DNA of 64,000 bases from Tubulanus polymorphus (Eukaryota > Nemertea > Palaeonemertea > Tubulaniformes > Tubulanidae), in NCBI RefSeq assembly GCF_964204645.1, contig NC_134034.1, positions 2,946,072 to 3,010,071 of the forward strand, written 5' to 3'. Under the pieces are notes generated by a model. The model was given only the letters and a program-made list of their open reading frames with translations. It was not told the DNA's origin and did no database searches. Of this stretch, positions 10,441-22,319 are shown piece after piece. Each line of letters starts with the position of its first letter. Position 1 is the first letter of the stretch. The position numbers and the translations under genes are program-made.

Positions 10441-11339
10441 AGTCATATTTTCAGGAAGGGTCTACAACAGCAGTTAGTTTAAATGTTCCAGCCAAACTAA
10501 TCAAGTTCTGACAATTTTCGCTTTGTTTTGTTCGGTCGATTCGAGCCGGCGATGGACCGGATTTACCTTCAACCTCGCCGGGGCTAACTCAATTGAGTCA
10601 TAGGCGATTTAACCCCGACGAGGCTCCATCGAAAAACAGCCCTATAATTCGACGTATAAATCCCTTGTGCCTTGAAAGTTACGGATGTGTTTATGAAAGT
10701 ATTTTATTTTTTTGAAAATTGTTATCACAATTGGGCTACTTTTGAAGCCTACGAACTCGAGAAAAACTCCAATTATATTGACTTCAGAGTCGTAATGTAA
10801 ACTGGTTTCTTGAGCTGGTTAGGTGACTACTAGATGCAGGGCAGCACCTTCTGTCCACCTTTTCGGTTTGAGTTAGCTGAAAAAAACTATTTTTTCGTAA
10901 GTATTGAATAAAAAATGCATTTAGGGCCAGTATTTCTAATCCTGTTTCTCAAACTTGCTTGGAATTTACGAGTTTGGCATTTTTATTCTTGTCGAGTCAA
11001 AAAAAAAAAACGGTAAAGATTGCTTTAACAAATTAACAGCATTTGTCCGTCATACAAACCCGAGTCACGGGTCAATATTCTGTTAGTATATACTTGTCAA
11101 TGCTGATATGTATTATGTAATTTTGGGCACCCAGATGAGTCCTAGGGCAGGTTTTGGTGAATGGAACCTAATTTCGAATCGCGTTTCTTGTAATTGAAAA
11201 GAAACCCAACGCTGGTAGTGGCTTTTTCGATCGGAACTTCCTCACAGGTGATAGACCTTTCATATATCCCTAACCCGTCATCTTTACTGTTTTAAGTTTG
11301 TTGATATTTTCGAAGTTCAATATTTGTAAAATGAATTTA

Positions 11340-11640
11340 TTCTAGTCCAGAGTCAAATCAAACCCCACACAGCTGTGAAACTGGGTTCAGAGTAAAATTG
11401 AACCCACACAACTGTGGAACTGGATGCAGAGTCAAATTAAACCCACACAACTGTGGAACTGCAATCAGAGTCAAATTAAACCCACACAACTGTGGAACTG
11501 GATTCCCAGAGTCAAATTAAGCCCACACAACTGTGGAATTGGATGCAGAGTCAAATTAAACCCACACAACTGTGGAATTGGGTTCACAGTCAAATTGACC
11601 CACACAACTGTCAAACTGGGTTGAGTCAAACTGCATTCGC
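11340..11640 (+). repeat. Tandem repeat of about 39 bases (CCCACACAACTGTGGAACTGG)
   Basis: About eight units of AGAGTCAAATTAAA, CCCACACAACTGTGG and AACTGGATTC. The same unit forms a larger array at 49840-50440, with isolated traces near 18750 and 34235. Confidence 0.9.
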
Positions 11641-12081
11641 TTCCTAATTCTCGAAACTAAAATACATTCACTCAAAACCTGCCTGAAAACGACCTTTCTT
11701 TTGTCAATATGAACGAATATTCTGTGAGAATCGATTTGAGAACCAGTGAACCAGTAACTGTGTGCATATGTTATATAACAATCTATTTCAATGTTGTTGT
11801 ATTATAATTACTAAACGAAAGAAAGAAATCCCCTTTTTTTCTTTCGCTTCAGTTTTCTTTCAAACGTCGGTCAGTAGAGTCCAAATAAAGGCGTTATGGG
11901 CAGACAAAATGTGCGTTGTGTTATTTTCGTTTTCCGATTCAAAGGTGTCGCGCCAGGTTCTAAATCTTGTCTACAGCTGATACTGATTCAGAGTGGTCCA
12001 GGTGTGTGTCATTCCTTCTTTTTTATAGGGCAGTATCTTAACCATATCTTAATCAGAGTCAGCTCAAATGCGCTCCAAGTT

Positions 12082-12116
12082 TACCCCCCCCCCCACCCCC
12101 CACCCCCCACCCCCCA
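12082..12116. repeat. (CCCCCCA)n simple repeat
   Basis: A C-rich tract of CCCCCCA-like units. Its complement is a G-run that could form a quadruplex. Confidence 0.9.
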
Positions 12117-12149
12117 CCCATCTATTCCATGTTATCAGTCATCTCTCCC

Positions 12150-12450
12150 TGTGGGGAGAAGTAACATCCGAGCAGCTACTAGTACTAGGCGCTCAGGAGT
12201 CGCCTATCAGACCAGGTACCGATTTACCCCTGGTTGGATCTGATGTATAGAGGTACTACAGCGGTGTAACGGGTCCGAACCCAAGTATTACAGCTACTGA
12301 TTCCGAGTGGTCCTGATGCTGATTTGGGGGATGTACAAGGGTGTTCCGGGTTTGAGCCCGTCGTCAATACAAATCATGAGTGGTCTGCGTGCTGAATAGA
12401 GGAAATACGGTTCACCTCGGTTCGAATCCCGTTTATTGCTATTCGGAGTC
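12150..12450 (+). repeat. Cluster of tRNA-like SINE monomers
   Basis: Three units, roughly 80 bases apart, end in box-B-like words: GGTCCGAACCC, GGTTTGAGCCC and GGTTCGAATCC. GAGTGGTCCTGATGCTGA and GAGTGGTCTGCGTGCTGA precede two of them like an A box. None folds into a convincing functional tRNA, so a SINE head repeated in tandem is most likely. Confidence 0.45.
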
Positions 12451-12599
12451 ACCCGGATACCGAAAAAGAGGACTTGAATACGAATACTTGCTATTCCGAT
12501 GTGTACGCCATCTATTGAAATTTCGCTGAACTGACTAGTTCAACTCGCTGGCCGTACTTGAAATAATGTGTTCGTTTTTTCCATGTATTTATTTCAAAT

Positions 12600-12775
12600 G
12601 ATTCCTATGTCCGGATGACGATGATCTCTAGGGTAAGATCGAAACGTCGTTTCTTATATTTTAGATTGTTTCAATAAATAAATTCTCGATTTTAGATTTC
12701 TTTTAGTTTCTAAATAGTGGCTTTTTATCTTATCATCTGTTCACCACGTTTGAGTGTGGTTATCGTACTAATATT
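12600..12775 (+). mobile_element. Penelope-like element end (copy 1)
   Basis: The segment reads ATGACGATGATCTCTAGGG, AAGATCGAAACGTCG, AATAAATAAATTC, TAAATAGTGG, TTTTTATCTTATCATC and CACCACGTTTGAGTGTGG. The same order recurs at 28340-28500 and, partly inverted, at 21060-21290. The hammerhead-like box is ATGACGA, with C3 lost, so this copy should not be active. Assigning it to Penelope-like elements is inference from the hammerhead-like hairpin. Confidence 0.55.
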
Positions 12776-13128
12776 CCAATATCCAACGAATGTATGCCCA
12801 TATATGGACATTCGACGGTTTGTCGAAGAGAAAAAGGGGAAAATCATATTCGGCAATCAATCAGCACAAATGAAACTTAAAGACACGCACGGCCGACGAT
12901 TTCGAAGGTAGATTCGACAAAAATTGCATAATCGACGGTTCCCGAAATTCAGCGAAGTACGAAGTAGTCAAATAACAAACCAGTAGGGTTATTTATCTTC
13001 GTCGGAAATCAATATCAGAACAACGCAAAACAAGAAACAGAAAGGAAGCAAGCATTCCATAAATCCTAAACATATATTTTTCAAAATCGAATTCTTTGAC
13101 ATTATACGTATAGGCTATATCAACTTGA

Positions 13129-13134
13129 TTTATT
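13129..13134 (-). terminator. Poly(A) signal AATAAA of the CNBD2-like gene
   Basis: TTTATT on the plus strand reads AATAAA on the gene strand, 57 bases after the stop codon. Confidence 0.5.
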
Positions 13135-13190
13135 TTGAGAACGCATTCACTATCAGTCCTGAGCGATATCAACTTGAGATTTCATTCGAT

Positions 13191-16100
13191 TCATTTCGAG
13201 AACACATTGAAACGGCGCAGCTTCCGTTCACGCGCCTTTCGCATGAAAAAGTTCAGGATGACTTTCTTTTTGCGCAGAGCCTCGATCTCGGGTATCTCGC
13301 CGACCACGTGATACTTCACGTGGCTGTGATCTTTAACCAAATACGGACAGTTGGCGAATCGGCACTCCTTCCTCCGCACCATCACCCTCCCTCCGGGTTT
13401 CGGCACGTTCAATTCCCGTTCCTGTAAAATATTGATAGAAAGAAAGAAATCATCATCGACATTGCCGGCAACACTACGAGCCAATCCGGAATGATACACC
13501 AGGCGTCGCTAGTGGTGACTGAGTTACCGCGCTTCAATTTCTTCTACATTTAAAAAAAAACTTTCCAATTTTTAGATAATTCGTTTCATCATCATTATTA
13601 TGATGTAATAGACCCCTCCGGTAGTACTTAAATACTATATGTCGTAAATAACGTTTGTTATGTTTTAAGATACTTTTATTTCCTGTTTTTGTAAATATTT
13701 GTAGATACTGCTTTTTCCCACATATACCAAGGAAATGGTTGGAGTGTAATAAATATTCGTATTCGTATTGTAAGGAGAATAAGCTTATTTGACTATATTA
13801 TGTTAAGTACCCCGCGGCTTAAAACTTACATCGATTTCAAAACGTTTCAAGGGAGTCAGTCTCGGCGGCGGCTGTTTTTGTGACGTCGCCTCCCGACTAG
13901 TGCCGACATGGCTGATGTTTTTGTCGTTACCGGTAGCGTATTTTTGTAAGAACGCCCCCACGCGGCGTTCGAGAAAACTGAGCGACGCGTCGCTGGTTTC
14001 GAAATCGGTGAACTCGTTTCCCTGTAGCTGTTCGGTTAACTCGGCCATCTTGTGTCGTACTAAAGCGTTCATGAAATGTTCCCTAGTTTGCGACGGTAGT
14101 TCGGGACTCGAATCGAAAAGGCTGAATTCCTGCGCGCGCGTTATTTTCTCGGAATGTTCCGCCATCGCTTGGGCTTTAGTCTCGAGTACCTCATCGGCGA
14201 AACGGAGTTGTTTCGTCGGTACCGAAACGGTTTCTAATTCGTTCGTTGGTGTCGCTACGGTAGCGCTTTCTTGCTCGATAGGTGGCTCTGTAATGAAAAT
14301 CTGAGACGCCGCCTGTGGAACCTCGTTATCGAGGGCGATTTCGCCATTATCATGCACTTCCGGTAAGTCTGCTATCACCCGTTCGACGATAGACGGCGCT
14401 GATTGCAGATGAGATTTAGATTTCTTGTGTTGCGCGGATATGATTCTCGCCGACATAATTCCGTGAACCGTACTTCGTAGGTGGCGCTGATCGCCGCCGC
14501 CGTCATTTTTCGATTCTAAACCCTTCCGTTTGATGCTGATGTTTTTACGAATTCGCGCCTTTTCTTCCATAAGACTCATGTAGTAAAACGACCCGGGCAC
14601 CAGGGGGCGCACTAGTGCCGATTTGTTGTGGATGAAACGATCGAGTAGGACTTGATCGAGCACGTCGCTTTCCGGCAGGCGTTTAGCGTTCTTCAGACGC
14701 GGTAGATGGCGCTGTTCGGGTTGTTTGAAATCCGTTAATTTGAACAGCAGATGTTTCAACAAGGGGACGTGTTTACCCTGCTGCGTCGGCGCCCTACTGC
14801 GCAATTTCGACACGACGCTGAATTTCAAACTTTCCAACGTCGCCGGATTTTTTCTGGTGACCAAACGTTCGAAGTTCTTCGAATCGAGAATGTAAACCTC
14901 GGTCCGAGCGGTGCAAATAACCGTTTGCATATAGGTGGGCATGTCCATATACATTTCGATGTCGCCGATACAGTCGCCTTCGTCTACCGTACACAGGGCT
15001 ATAGTTCTCTGCAGCATGCGCCGCTCGGCCTTGGCGTAACCGTCCCGTCGTCGTATCAACACGCTCTCTTGTTTCATCGCCTGTAGAGGGCGCTCTTGCG
15101 TTCTATCGACGTATTTCCGGGGTTCTCTGCGAAAAGCAAAAGCCGTTGGATAAACTTTGTTTAGATTTTCAAATCGCTTGGAACCAGACGATTAAGATGT
15201 GAAATAGAAAAGATTGGCGGTCATCAATTGGCGGTATAGTCTAAATATTCTCATATTAGAAATGGCCACCGGTCATCCATTATGATTTGGCAGCTATCGT
15301 TGTTGAATGAAAATTAAACGAGTTATAAAGATGGCCGCCAGTCGAATATACGACATACACAGGTAATTCGTTCAAGGATCTATTTGAAAAATAATTACCG
15401 TAATCTTTCTAGAACCAGTGGATCGTTCTCGGTGACGAACGGCAGGTGATTTTTGTATTGTCGTTTGTGTTGCGTCGGCTCCACGACAACTCGGGCCGCA
15501 CCTCTGCAAATAAAATTTAAAATCATCATCAACTAAACCATCGGAAAACTCCGATTATGTTGTTTGTATTCAAGGTTTCGTACTTGCGTATGAATACGAG
15601 ACCGTACACTGGCTCCCCCTGGCGTACGATCGGCGAATCAAACGAGAATATTTCGCGTCTGATGCTCATTTCCAGCAGACGACGAAATCGCAAATTCCAT
15701 TTGCTGAAAAACGGATGATTGTCGGCGAACGACTTCCGGTCGGCGTATTCCGCTTCCTGCGACACCTATCGGCAAAAAACATCTAGAAAATTAAAGATGG
15801 CCGGTGCAACGGTCGTGGTCCTAGGTCCGGTTCTCAGATTTTAAGTTGCTTGATGAGGAACTAATTTGACAACTAAGACTGAGTGATTGTCGTGCCAACT
15901 GATGGGTCGTTGTTTCTCAATGTTGGTTGTGGTGCTGCTGTTGTTTTTTTCATTCATAAAAAAGCTTGCAAGTTTCAACAACTTATACAATCAACATAAT
16001 AACATAATACCACAACACACGTACACGTACACGTAGACATACACATACACATACACACACACATACACATACATGGTATATAGTCATATAAAATCAAATA

Positions 16101-17573
16101 CCCTTACAAAGAAAGAAAGAGGAAAAGAAAGAAAAGAAAAAAAAGAAAATACGAGTTTGATCATGCAAAAATCTTACTTAAAAATCAGCATTGACCCATT
16201 TTTCCCAAAATTTATGTTCCAAATTTCAATTTTTGTAAATAGCGCTGCTGTTGTGATAATACCTTTAATGAACGGTTGTAGAGGTCTCTGTGCACTACGA
16301 GTAAGTCGACATCTTCGTCGGCGATGATCGTCGCATTTCGAACGCTATCGTCGCTTATTAAAGCAATTTCACCGAAACATTTGCCAGCCTCTAAAAACAC
16401 CGAAAATATGGGATCTACGTATAACATCTTTCATAAAAGTTAAAAATAATTGCTAGGTTTGGGGGGATTTGACACCATAGATGTCCTACAACACATGAGG
16501 GGAGCTTCGTCTGCAAGAAGTGGCAACCTCTATAGCCACAGTAGACTGTTGATGCACCCTAGCGATGCCTGATGGATCCTCACTTGCCGCAAGTGGAATC
16601 CACGATTCTAACAGTAGTCGATATCCTACTGCACACTAGCGACGCCTGGTGAATTTTCACTTGTCCTAAGTGGAATCCTCTATTGCCGCAGTTGATAATG
16701 TCCAACTGCACACTAGTGGCACCTAGTGGATCCTCAGCACAGGTGTAATTCCCCATTTCCACAGTAAAGCTTCCAGCACGAACATAATCATACTAACCGA
16801 ATTTAATAATGAATTTTCCGAATTGATTACGATTCAATTTTCTATCCGGATTCCTATTTACTTTGACATCATTAGCGCCGTCTTTTACGGACAGGCGAGA
16901 AGGTTCACGCAGTAGCGACACCTTGCGGCCGGAAGACGCACTTATCTTTCTCAGCGACAGATTGCTGCGTTCGTCGAACATACCCAGCGGGTTTATAGAC
17001 TCGATCGACTTAGCGGGGTCCGTGTTGCTTGTGTCGCCATCTTTCGGTTCGTTGATGCGCGCAGACGACTGCACGGTGGCGCCCTCATCCTCACCAGAAA
17101 GCGCCGAATCGATGTAAACAACGACCGAACCGGATAGAATAACGTAAAAACTGAAATTAGAACAAAAAGTTCAACTTCAAGCTCTTAAAAATTACAAGCC
17201 CCAATATAAGTAATGTAATATACCTGTCGCCGACGTCACCCTGCTTGATGATGACGTCATCTCTGCGTGCCTTTTGGTATTGGCAGTTGCGCAATAGATC
17301 CCAGCCGACCTCTGCATATGAAAAAGAGTGAAAATGGCCACTGTAAAAATCTAATGAAATGATTTAATTCTACTTCTTCACGTGATTCCACGAATTACCA
17401 TACGAATCATATGTTCTAAAATTAGAATGACGATGATATACCTTTTGGCACAAGTTGAAAGAGCTGACTAAGTTTCTGAAGCCATGGTAAGAGTTCCTCG
17501 ATTTCTGCGTCGAAGCGCTCGGACGGAGGTCTAGTGACGCACTTGATTACTTTGTCCAATGTTTGCCTCATCG
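13191..17573 (-). CDS. CNBD2: Cyclic nucleotide-binding domain protein, CNBD2-like
   Basis: Eight exons join in phase (17573-17442, 17311-17224, 17150-16798, 16390-16263, 15765-15584, 15503-15399, 15126-13830, 13421-13191) into 837 residues if the ATG at 17571 is the start. That ATG follows a good acceptor (TCTTCAAG), so further 5' exons may exist. The first cNMP-binding fold shows DDVIIKQGDVGD, FYVILSGSVVVYI, then an insertion of about 90 Ser/Lys-rich residues, then CFGEIALISDDSVRNATI. That last stretch is the phosphate-binding cassette with its Arg. A second, degenerate fold follows (SPIVRQGEPVYGLVFIR, GDCIGDIEMYMDMP) without the Arg. The long last-but-one exon adds a charged low-complexity tail. 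CNBD2 is associated with sperm in mammals; orthology here is inference from domain layout. Cyclic-nucleotide binding by site 1 is plausible and by site 2 doubtful. Confidence 0.85.
13600..13770 (+). mobile_element. LINE 3' end
   Basis: Within the last CNBD2-like intron, a segment ends in GTGTAATAAATATTCGTATTCGTATTG. The short ATTCGT repeat tail after AATAAA is typical of 3' ends of non-LTR retrotransposons. The coding part is absent. Confidence 0.45.
16450..16770 (-). repeat. 77-base family, several inverted units
   Basis: Three to four diverged units in minus orientation lie in an intron of the CNBD2-like gene. They carry GGATCCTCACTTGCC, GTGGAATCC and CACACTAGCGACGCCTGG, which are complements of the 6690-7078 unit. 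Confidence 0.8.
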
Positions 17574-20500
17574 CTTGAAGAGAAAAGACACACGGGGCCA
17601 TTTACTCAAAAAATGCATGGTTAAAGATGCTTGCTTAAGAATTTACAGGACTTTTAGTTCCAAAATTTAGATGAGATTTGGCTGGAGCAAAGCAACTGTG
17701 GCAAATGAAGGTTCTCAATTGTGGAGTCCATCAGGTGTCGCTAGCGCGCACTAGAAGATTCCACCTGTGACAAATAAGGATTCATCAGATGTCACTCGTT
17801 TACAGTAGGACATTGATAACTGCGGCAACAGGGGAATCAATTGGTAGCAAATCGATACACTAATATCGGTCACCGGGTGTTCTGCACTATAGATTTCTAC
17901 ATTTCTATGTCTACATTTCTATCTGGATCCGACAATGATACTGTGGCAATCGAGTATCCGCCAGGTGCGCTAGTAGTTGTCGATACGGGGTTTGAATATG
18001 AAAACTATGACGAAGAAACGAATCGAATGTTGAATGTTATGAAAATGAACTAAATTTAGCATTGGAATCAGATCGCGCCTACTCACGACTGTAGAACTGG
18101 GTTCTCTATATCGGCTTGTGTCACGTTCACTGTTTTCACAAATTGATTTTTAATAGATTATTTTCAAGACTGGTCGTGAATCAGCGACGACGACACAAAC
18201 GCGTGTTCGGCCGAGAATGCGCTAAGTTCGTTTTAATAGTGATCGATGGCGACAATTTTCTGGTCGGATTTCACGCTTCGTCGATCAGATAATTAAACGT
18301 CGAAAATAACTTTCGTTGTAACATCTCAACAGAAACGTTTCTCAATATGGTAAATGAAATTTCAAGGGAAGTTTATTCGGTGTCGTTTTTCTGATTCTCG
18401 ATCTAAAAAACCGAATTAATGATATTTACTATCATCGAATTTGAAAGATTAAAACTCAGTTCCTCAGTAATGTTTCGGTTAAGATTTGATTCAAGGTTGG
18501 CCAAGAATAGAATAAAAGAAAAACAAACGGAAAATACATGACCCAGCCACTATTTCACATCTTCCCTCGTACCGTGGCAATCTCGATGCCATCAGGTTCG
18601 AATCCCTGCCAGGGATGGATGTTATTTCAACTCTGCGCATCTTTTATCGTTTATCCTTTTCTAATGTCTTAAGATACTAATCTTGTAATTAAACTCATTC
18701 CTTATCAGATTGTTGTAATTTAGCTCTTATAGCAATAAATGTATATTTGGACCTAGTTTCACAGTCACGAGTTAAGTTTTGAGTTAACTCATTGGACCGA
18801 TTGCAATAATGAAGTTTAATTCATTTTATCCACTTCAGTTGATGATAAATCGATGTTATTGTAAGAATCATCAATGAACTTTTGAATTTTGAACTTTGAA
18901 TTTGAATATATCGACAATTGAATAGAATTGAATCGACGGGCAACCATTGATGATGTAGTGCACATATTCAACTCTAACCATCCATCATTAAGAAATGGAA
19001 TAACATTGAAAAATCATCATAGAAAAAGAAAAAATAAAAGTCATGAAATTCATTCAATAGCAGAATAAACGATAGAATATTTTGAAACCCCAACATTGAT
19101 GACGTAGCACACATCGAATCACACAATAACCCTTAGATAACGCCTATCATATATACATGCATATATAAACATTTTAAAAACAGTTTCTATGACGTCAAAA
19201 AATGTATATGATCACATAAACTTACTATGAATGTATTTTCCGTCGTTGTCGTTCGTCCAATATCTTCGACGTCGACGACGAGTTCCGCGAATGCGAATAC
19301 CACTGGCGTTTACCCCTGGTAAAGAAGACACGACCGCTACCGTTTAAACCACCGAAACTTAACATTCGAAATCATTACACCGCTCGTGACCGTGTACAAA
19401 CGTTCCAATAAAGTACCGTAAATACACGCGCGTGTAAATACCGAATATTGAAACGCACACAAATTCCCTTTTGATTTCGATACCCGAGGAAAATTCTCTC
19501 CGCAAAACGGATTTGAAATTTGTTTGATCGATGGTAAATGTATACTCGACAAACAGCCGAACACAAAAACCGAAAGAGCCGCGATTTCTACCTGTTTAAA
19601 TATAAACAACAAATTAGGCCTAGTTCGATTTTACAGCTATGACGATCTGCGCGCGCTCGGGACAAAATGGCGGCGGCATGCTGACGGTCGACTATTTGGG
19701 TCGAACTGTGAAGACGAACGTCGGTCAGGCGGAACTATGTAGTCTGGAAAAAACCGTGGCTTGGTGGATAAGGCGTCGGGCTACTAACCCGGAGGGTGTG
19801 GTTTCGAATCCTGATTAAACCGTGCTCAGGCCAGGAGATATTGTTTTCCCGACACACTGATCAAATAGCAAAAAAAAAAACAAAACCCAAAAGTCGTGGG
19901 TTGATGTTGATTAGAAGAACATGAACTCTATTGGGCACGCGGCCGTTGTAGTTCGAACCTATAGTTCCGAGATGACCGACTGTGGAACACGTCAGATACC
20001 AGGACCTTACTCTCATCTGGATAATTTGCGTTTCGAAATGTGATTCCTTATTATCTAGTCAACACGCGGGACAATCAACTTAGATGACTTTGACACCAAC
20101 ATCTACCCGAGAAGAAAACTACAGACTATTTACACGCGGAAAATTATTTTGTCTCTTGCAAATGCTGGTCATGGAGTACATGTACGGTGTAATTATTTTG
20201 GAGAAGTCCTAGAATTAACCATAGATTTTGTTGAAAAGATAAGATAATTTATTACTCTACAACCGTTTCCATGGTACGCGGAGGGATAAATGATTTTGTT
20301 TACAAATATTTACATATCGAGAGAAAAACAAAAAGATTTTAAAAACATAACAAGGTTATTTACAACGAATATAAATACAGTGTACTATTTACAATTGACA
20401 GACTACAAGAGGGATCTATATACATCTAAACCATCTTCAATAAATTGTGCTAATCGAAAATTAGGAATTTCTAATATATCAAAGTTTCCAAAAATGGCAT

Positions 20501-20776
20501 TTGAGTAGCGCCACGTAGCGACAAATTTTGGTGCAACCAGAAGCTACATTTCAACTTCGTCTAAAAGTATCGTTGCATATTCTTAACGAAGATTGATTGA
20601 AACCTACAGAATATTACGACAAATATTCATGAAGTATTTCAAACAACTTTGAAAAAACCATTTTCTAATAGTTATGATAAAACTAATAGAATTGATCATC
20701 TATTGCATAATTTGGACACCGGTCAGGTACTAGAAGGGTCAGTCATATATATTCAAATATTGTACGTTTCGTAAGC
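17574..20776. other. Upstream and intergenic stretch
   Basis: No further exon of the CNBD2-like gene could be joined in phase. 17690-17850 holds two to three diverged 77-base-family units (plus strand). 18585-18625 has a tRNA-like GGTTCGAATCC. A possible 5' exon on the minus strand (19365-19226, ending at a GTAAGT donor) does not match the phase of the 17573 exon. 20230-20510 resembles non-LTR retrotransposon debris on the minus strand. Confidence 0.5.
19755..19825 (+). mobile_element. tRNA-derived SINE head
   Basis: CGTGGCTTGGTGGATAAGG resembles an A box and GTGGTTTCGAATCC a B box, spaced as in a tRNA. An anticodon-arm-like GGGCTACTAACCC lies between them. The acceptor stem does not pair, which argues for a SINE rather than a tRNA gene. 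Confidence 0.55.
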
Positions 20777-20941
20777 ATACTTACCTGGCACAGGGGTGCT
20801 CACCGTGATCTGGAAGGCGGTGCCCCTGTGGCGAGGCCTGTCATTGCACAAAGACTGGTTGACCCATACGATCTCCCCAAATGCGGGAGACTCGGGTGTA
20901 TAATTTCTGGTAGTGGGGGACTGCGTACGCGCTATCCCCTC
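20777..20941 (+). ncRNA. U1: U1 spliceosomal snRNA
   Basis: The gene begins ATACTTACCTGGCA, the 5' end that pairs with 5' splice sites. GGCGAGGC and CATTGCAC (stem-loop I/II region) and CCCCAAATGCGGGAGACTCG (stem-loop III) follow. The Sm site is ATAATTTCTGG, and the terminal stem GTAGTGGGGGACTGCGTACGCGC ends in TATCCCCT. The length of about 165 nt matches animal U1. U1 RNA recognises 5' splice sites in the U1 snRNP; the visible introns here start with GT as expected. I could not identify a proximal sequence element with certainty. A 65-codon minus-strand frame over it is spurious. Confidence 0.95.
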
Positions 20942-21059
20942 CGTAATCAAAGTAACAATAGATTCAGGTGGACCAATAGCTTACCTAGTTGACGAACCAT
21001 AAAACCCTACGTTGTGCTGTGACTGAGAATTCCTCTATAATGAAGTAAGAAAGATGAAT

Positions 21060-21290
21060 TCCGAAAGAAGATGACCGGTTAGGGTATAGCCGAATCGTCG
21101 AATGACTTCATTTATAGTACGATAACCACACTCAAACGTAGTGAACAGAAGATAAGATAAAAAACCCACTATTGACAAATTAAAAGAAAACTAAAATCGA
21201 TAATGTATTTATTGAAACAATCTAAAATGTAAAAACACGATCTCACATTCTTTTAATTTGTAAATAGTGGGTTTTTATCTAATCAATAAA
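21060..21290. mobile_element. Penelope-like ends in inverted arrangement
   Basis: AGAAGATGACCGGTTAGGGTATAGCCGAATCGTC (21068 on) is a decayed plus-strand hammerhead-like hairpin. 21119-21240 then carries, on the minus strand, the CACTCAAACG / AACCCACTATT / TATTTATTG words of the 12600-12775 element. 21250-21290 repeats CTTTTAATTTGTAAATAGTGGG on the plus strand. The two TAAATAGTGGG blocks form an inverted repeat. Confidence 0.55.
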
Positions 21291-21689
21291 TTTATAGTTT
21301 AAATGGAAGCCTCGGATCTCTCGTTTCATTAGTGTGGGTGAATGATTCTCGACAAATACTCCTTTTTTGTCGGGATTTCTCGTGTCAACTCAATAATCCT
21401 AGAAAACCAAATTTTTGATATACACATGTAGGCAAAAAATAATCTAATTCAAGGAAACCTTATCCGTACCTTATTTTTTATTTTGTGACGCATAATCGTT
21501 TTAAAACGGACATAGGGTTTCATCAAGATTATGTATATCAAGGCCACAATATTGATCACTTCGTCTTAAGAATTTCTTGGATACCCGGTAATGAAAAACA
21601 ATCTTGAAATGAAATAAAGCAACTGAACACAACTGATGATATTTGGTCATCAATTAACAGCACTCAGTTCCGCAGTTGTAGATATAATT

Positions 21690-21985
21690 GGGCAGCCGCA
21701 AAGCTACTGTGGAAATGGAAGTTTCCACTTGTCGCAAGTGAGGATCCACCAGGGGTCGCTAGTGTGCAGTATGACATCAACTACTGCGGCAATGGAGGAT
21801 TCCACTTGTAGCAAGAAAGGATCCACCAGGGGTCGCTAGTGTGCAGTAGGACATCGCCTACTGCAGCAATAGGATTTCACTTTTGGCATGTTCGTGGCCT
21901 ACTGCTCACTGGTGACACCTGGCAAATCCACCAGGTGTCACGTGAGCAGTATGGCATGAACTACTGCGTCAAGAGATGGTAAGCG
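21690..21985 (+). repeat. 77-base family, three to four units
   Basis: GTCGCAAGTGAGGATCCACC, GGTCGCTAGTGTGCAGT and ACATCAACTACTGCGGCAAT recur with the 77-base period. Confidence 0.85.
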
Positions 21986-22319
21986 AACCTGTAATCCTGG
22001 GTTGTTGGCACTCGGTTCGGTTGCATTGCACGGAAACCCTTGAAAGGTTGGCTCCGGGATTTTGACAATAGCCAGGAGGGTATCTATCAGGATGTGTAGC
22101 TCCGGAGGATAGGCCTTCATTGAGAACTGCATTATGATGGTGTAAGCAGCGTTGATGGGTGATGATCTATGGAATTAGCAGGAAGTTTTTGCTTATGTTT
22201 TTTGTTTCAAAAATAAACCCATTGAAAGCGATAAGCAAATAATATCAATCGGTAACGGAAAGTATTTCATAGTATAAGTTCATTGCATCCTTGTACACGT
22301 TATCACTGTCGTCTGTTCG

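Larger units (their letters stand above)
7530..13190. other. Intergenic repeat-rich spacer
   Basis: No gene is supported between the converging PTPRN-like and CNBD2-like genes. The stretch holds foldback, microsatellite, tandem-repeat, tRNA-like and Penelope-like pieces listed separately. At 7720-7960 a segment with repeated GGTGCACCCC and GTGCCCCCTGCACCC words looks like transposon debris. 10640-11340 shows nothing I recognise. Confidence 0.7.
20942..22319. other. Intergenic, U1 to TLR
   Basis: This stretch holds the Penelope-like fragment (21060-21290) and 77-base-family units (21690-21985). The remainder shows no gene, and no clear TATA box precedes the TLR start. Confidence 0.6.

Noticed and set aside
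12615-12648. Hammerhead-like hairpin in Penelope-like copy 1
   Set aside because: The core reads ATGACGA with the essential C3 missing and stem I does not pair; treated as a decayed copy only.
13900-15086. Plus-strand frames of 134 and 111 codons
   Set aside because: Shadows of the long minus-strand CNBD2-like exon; no domain or splice support.
19226-19365. Possible first exon of the CNBD2-like gene (ATG at 19365, GTAAGT donor)
   Set aside because: It ends in phase 2 while the 17573 exon requires phase 1. Joining them shifts the frame, so at least one unseen exon would be needed.
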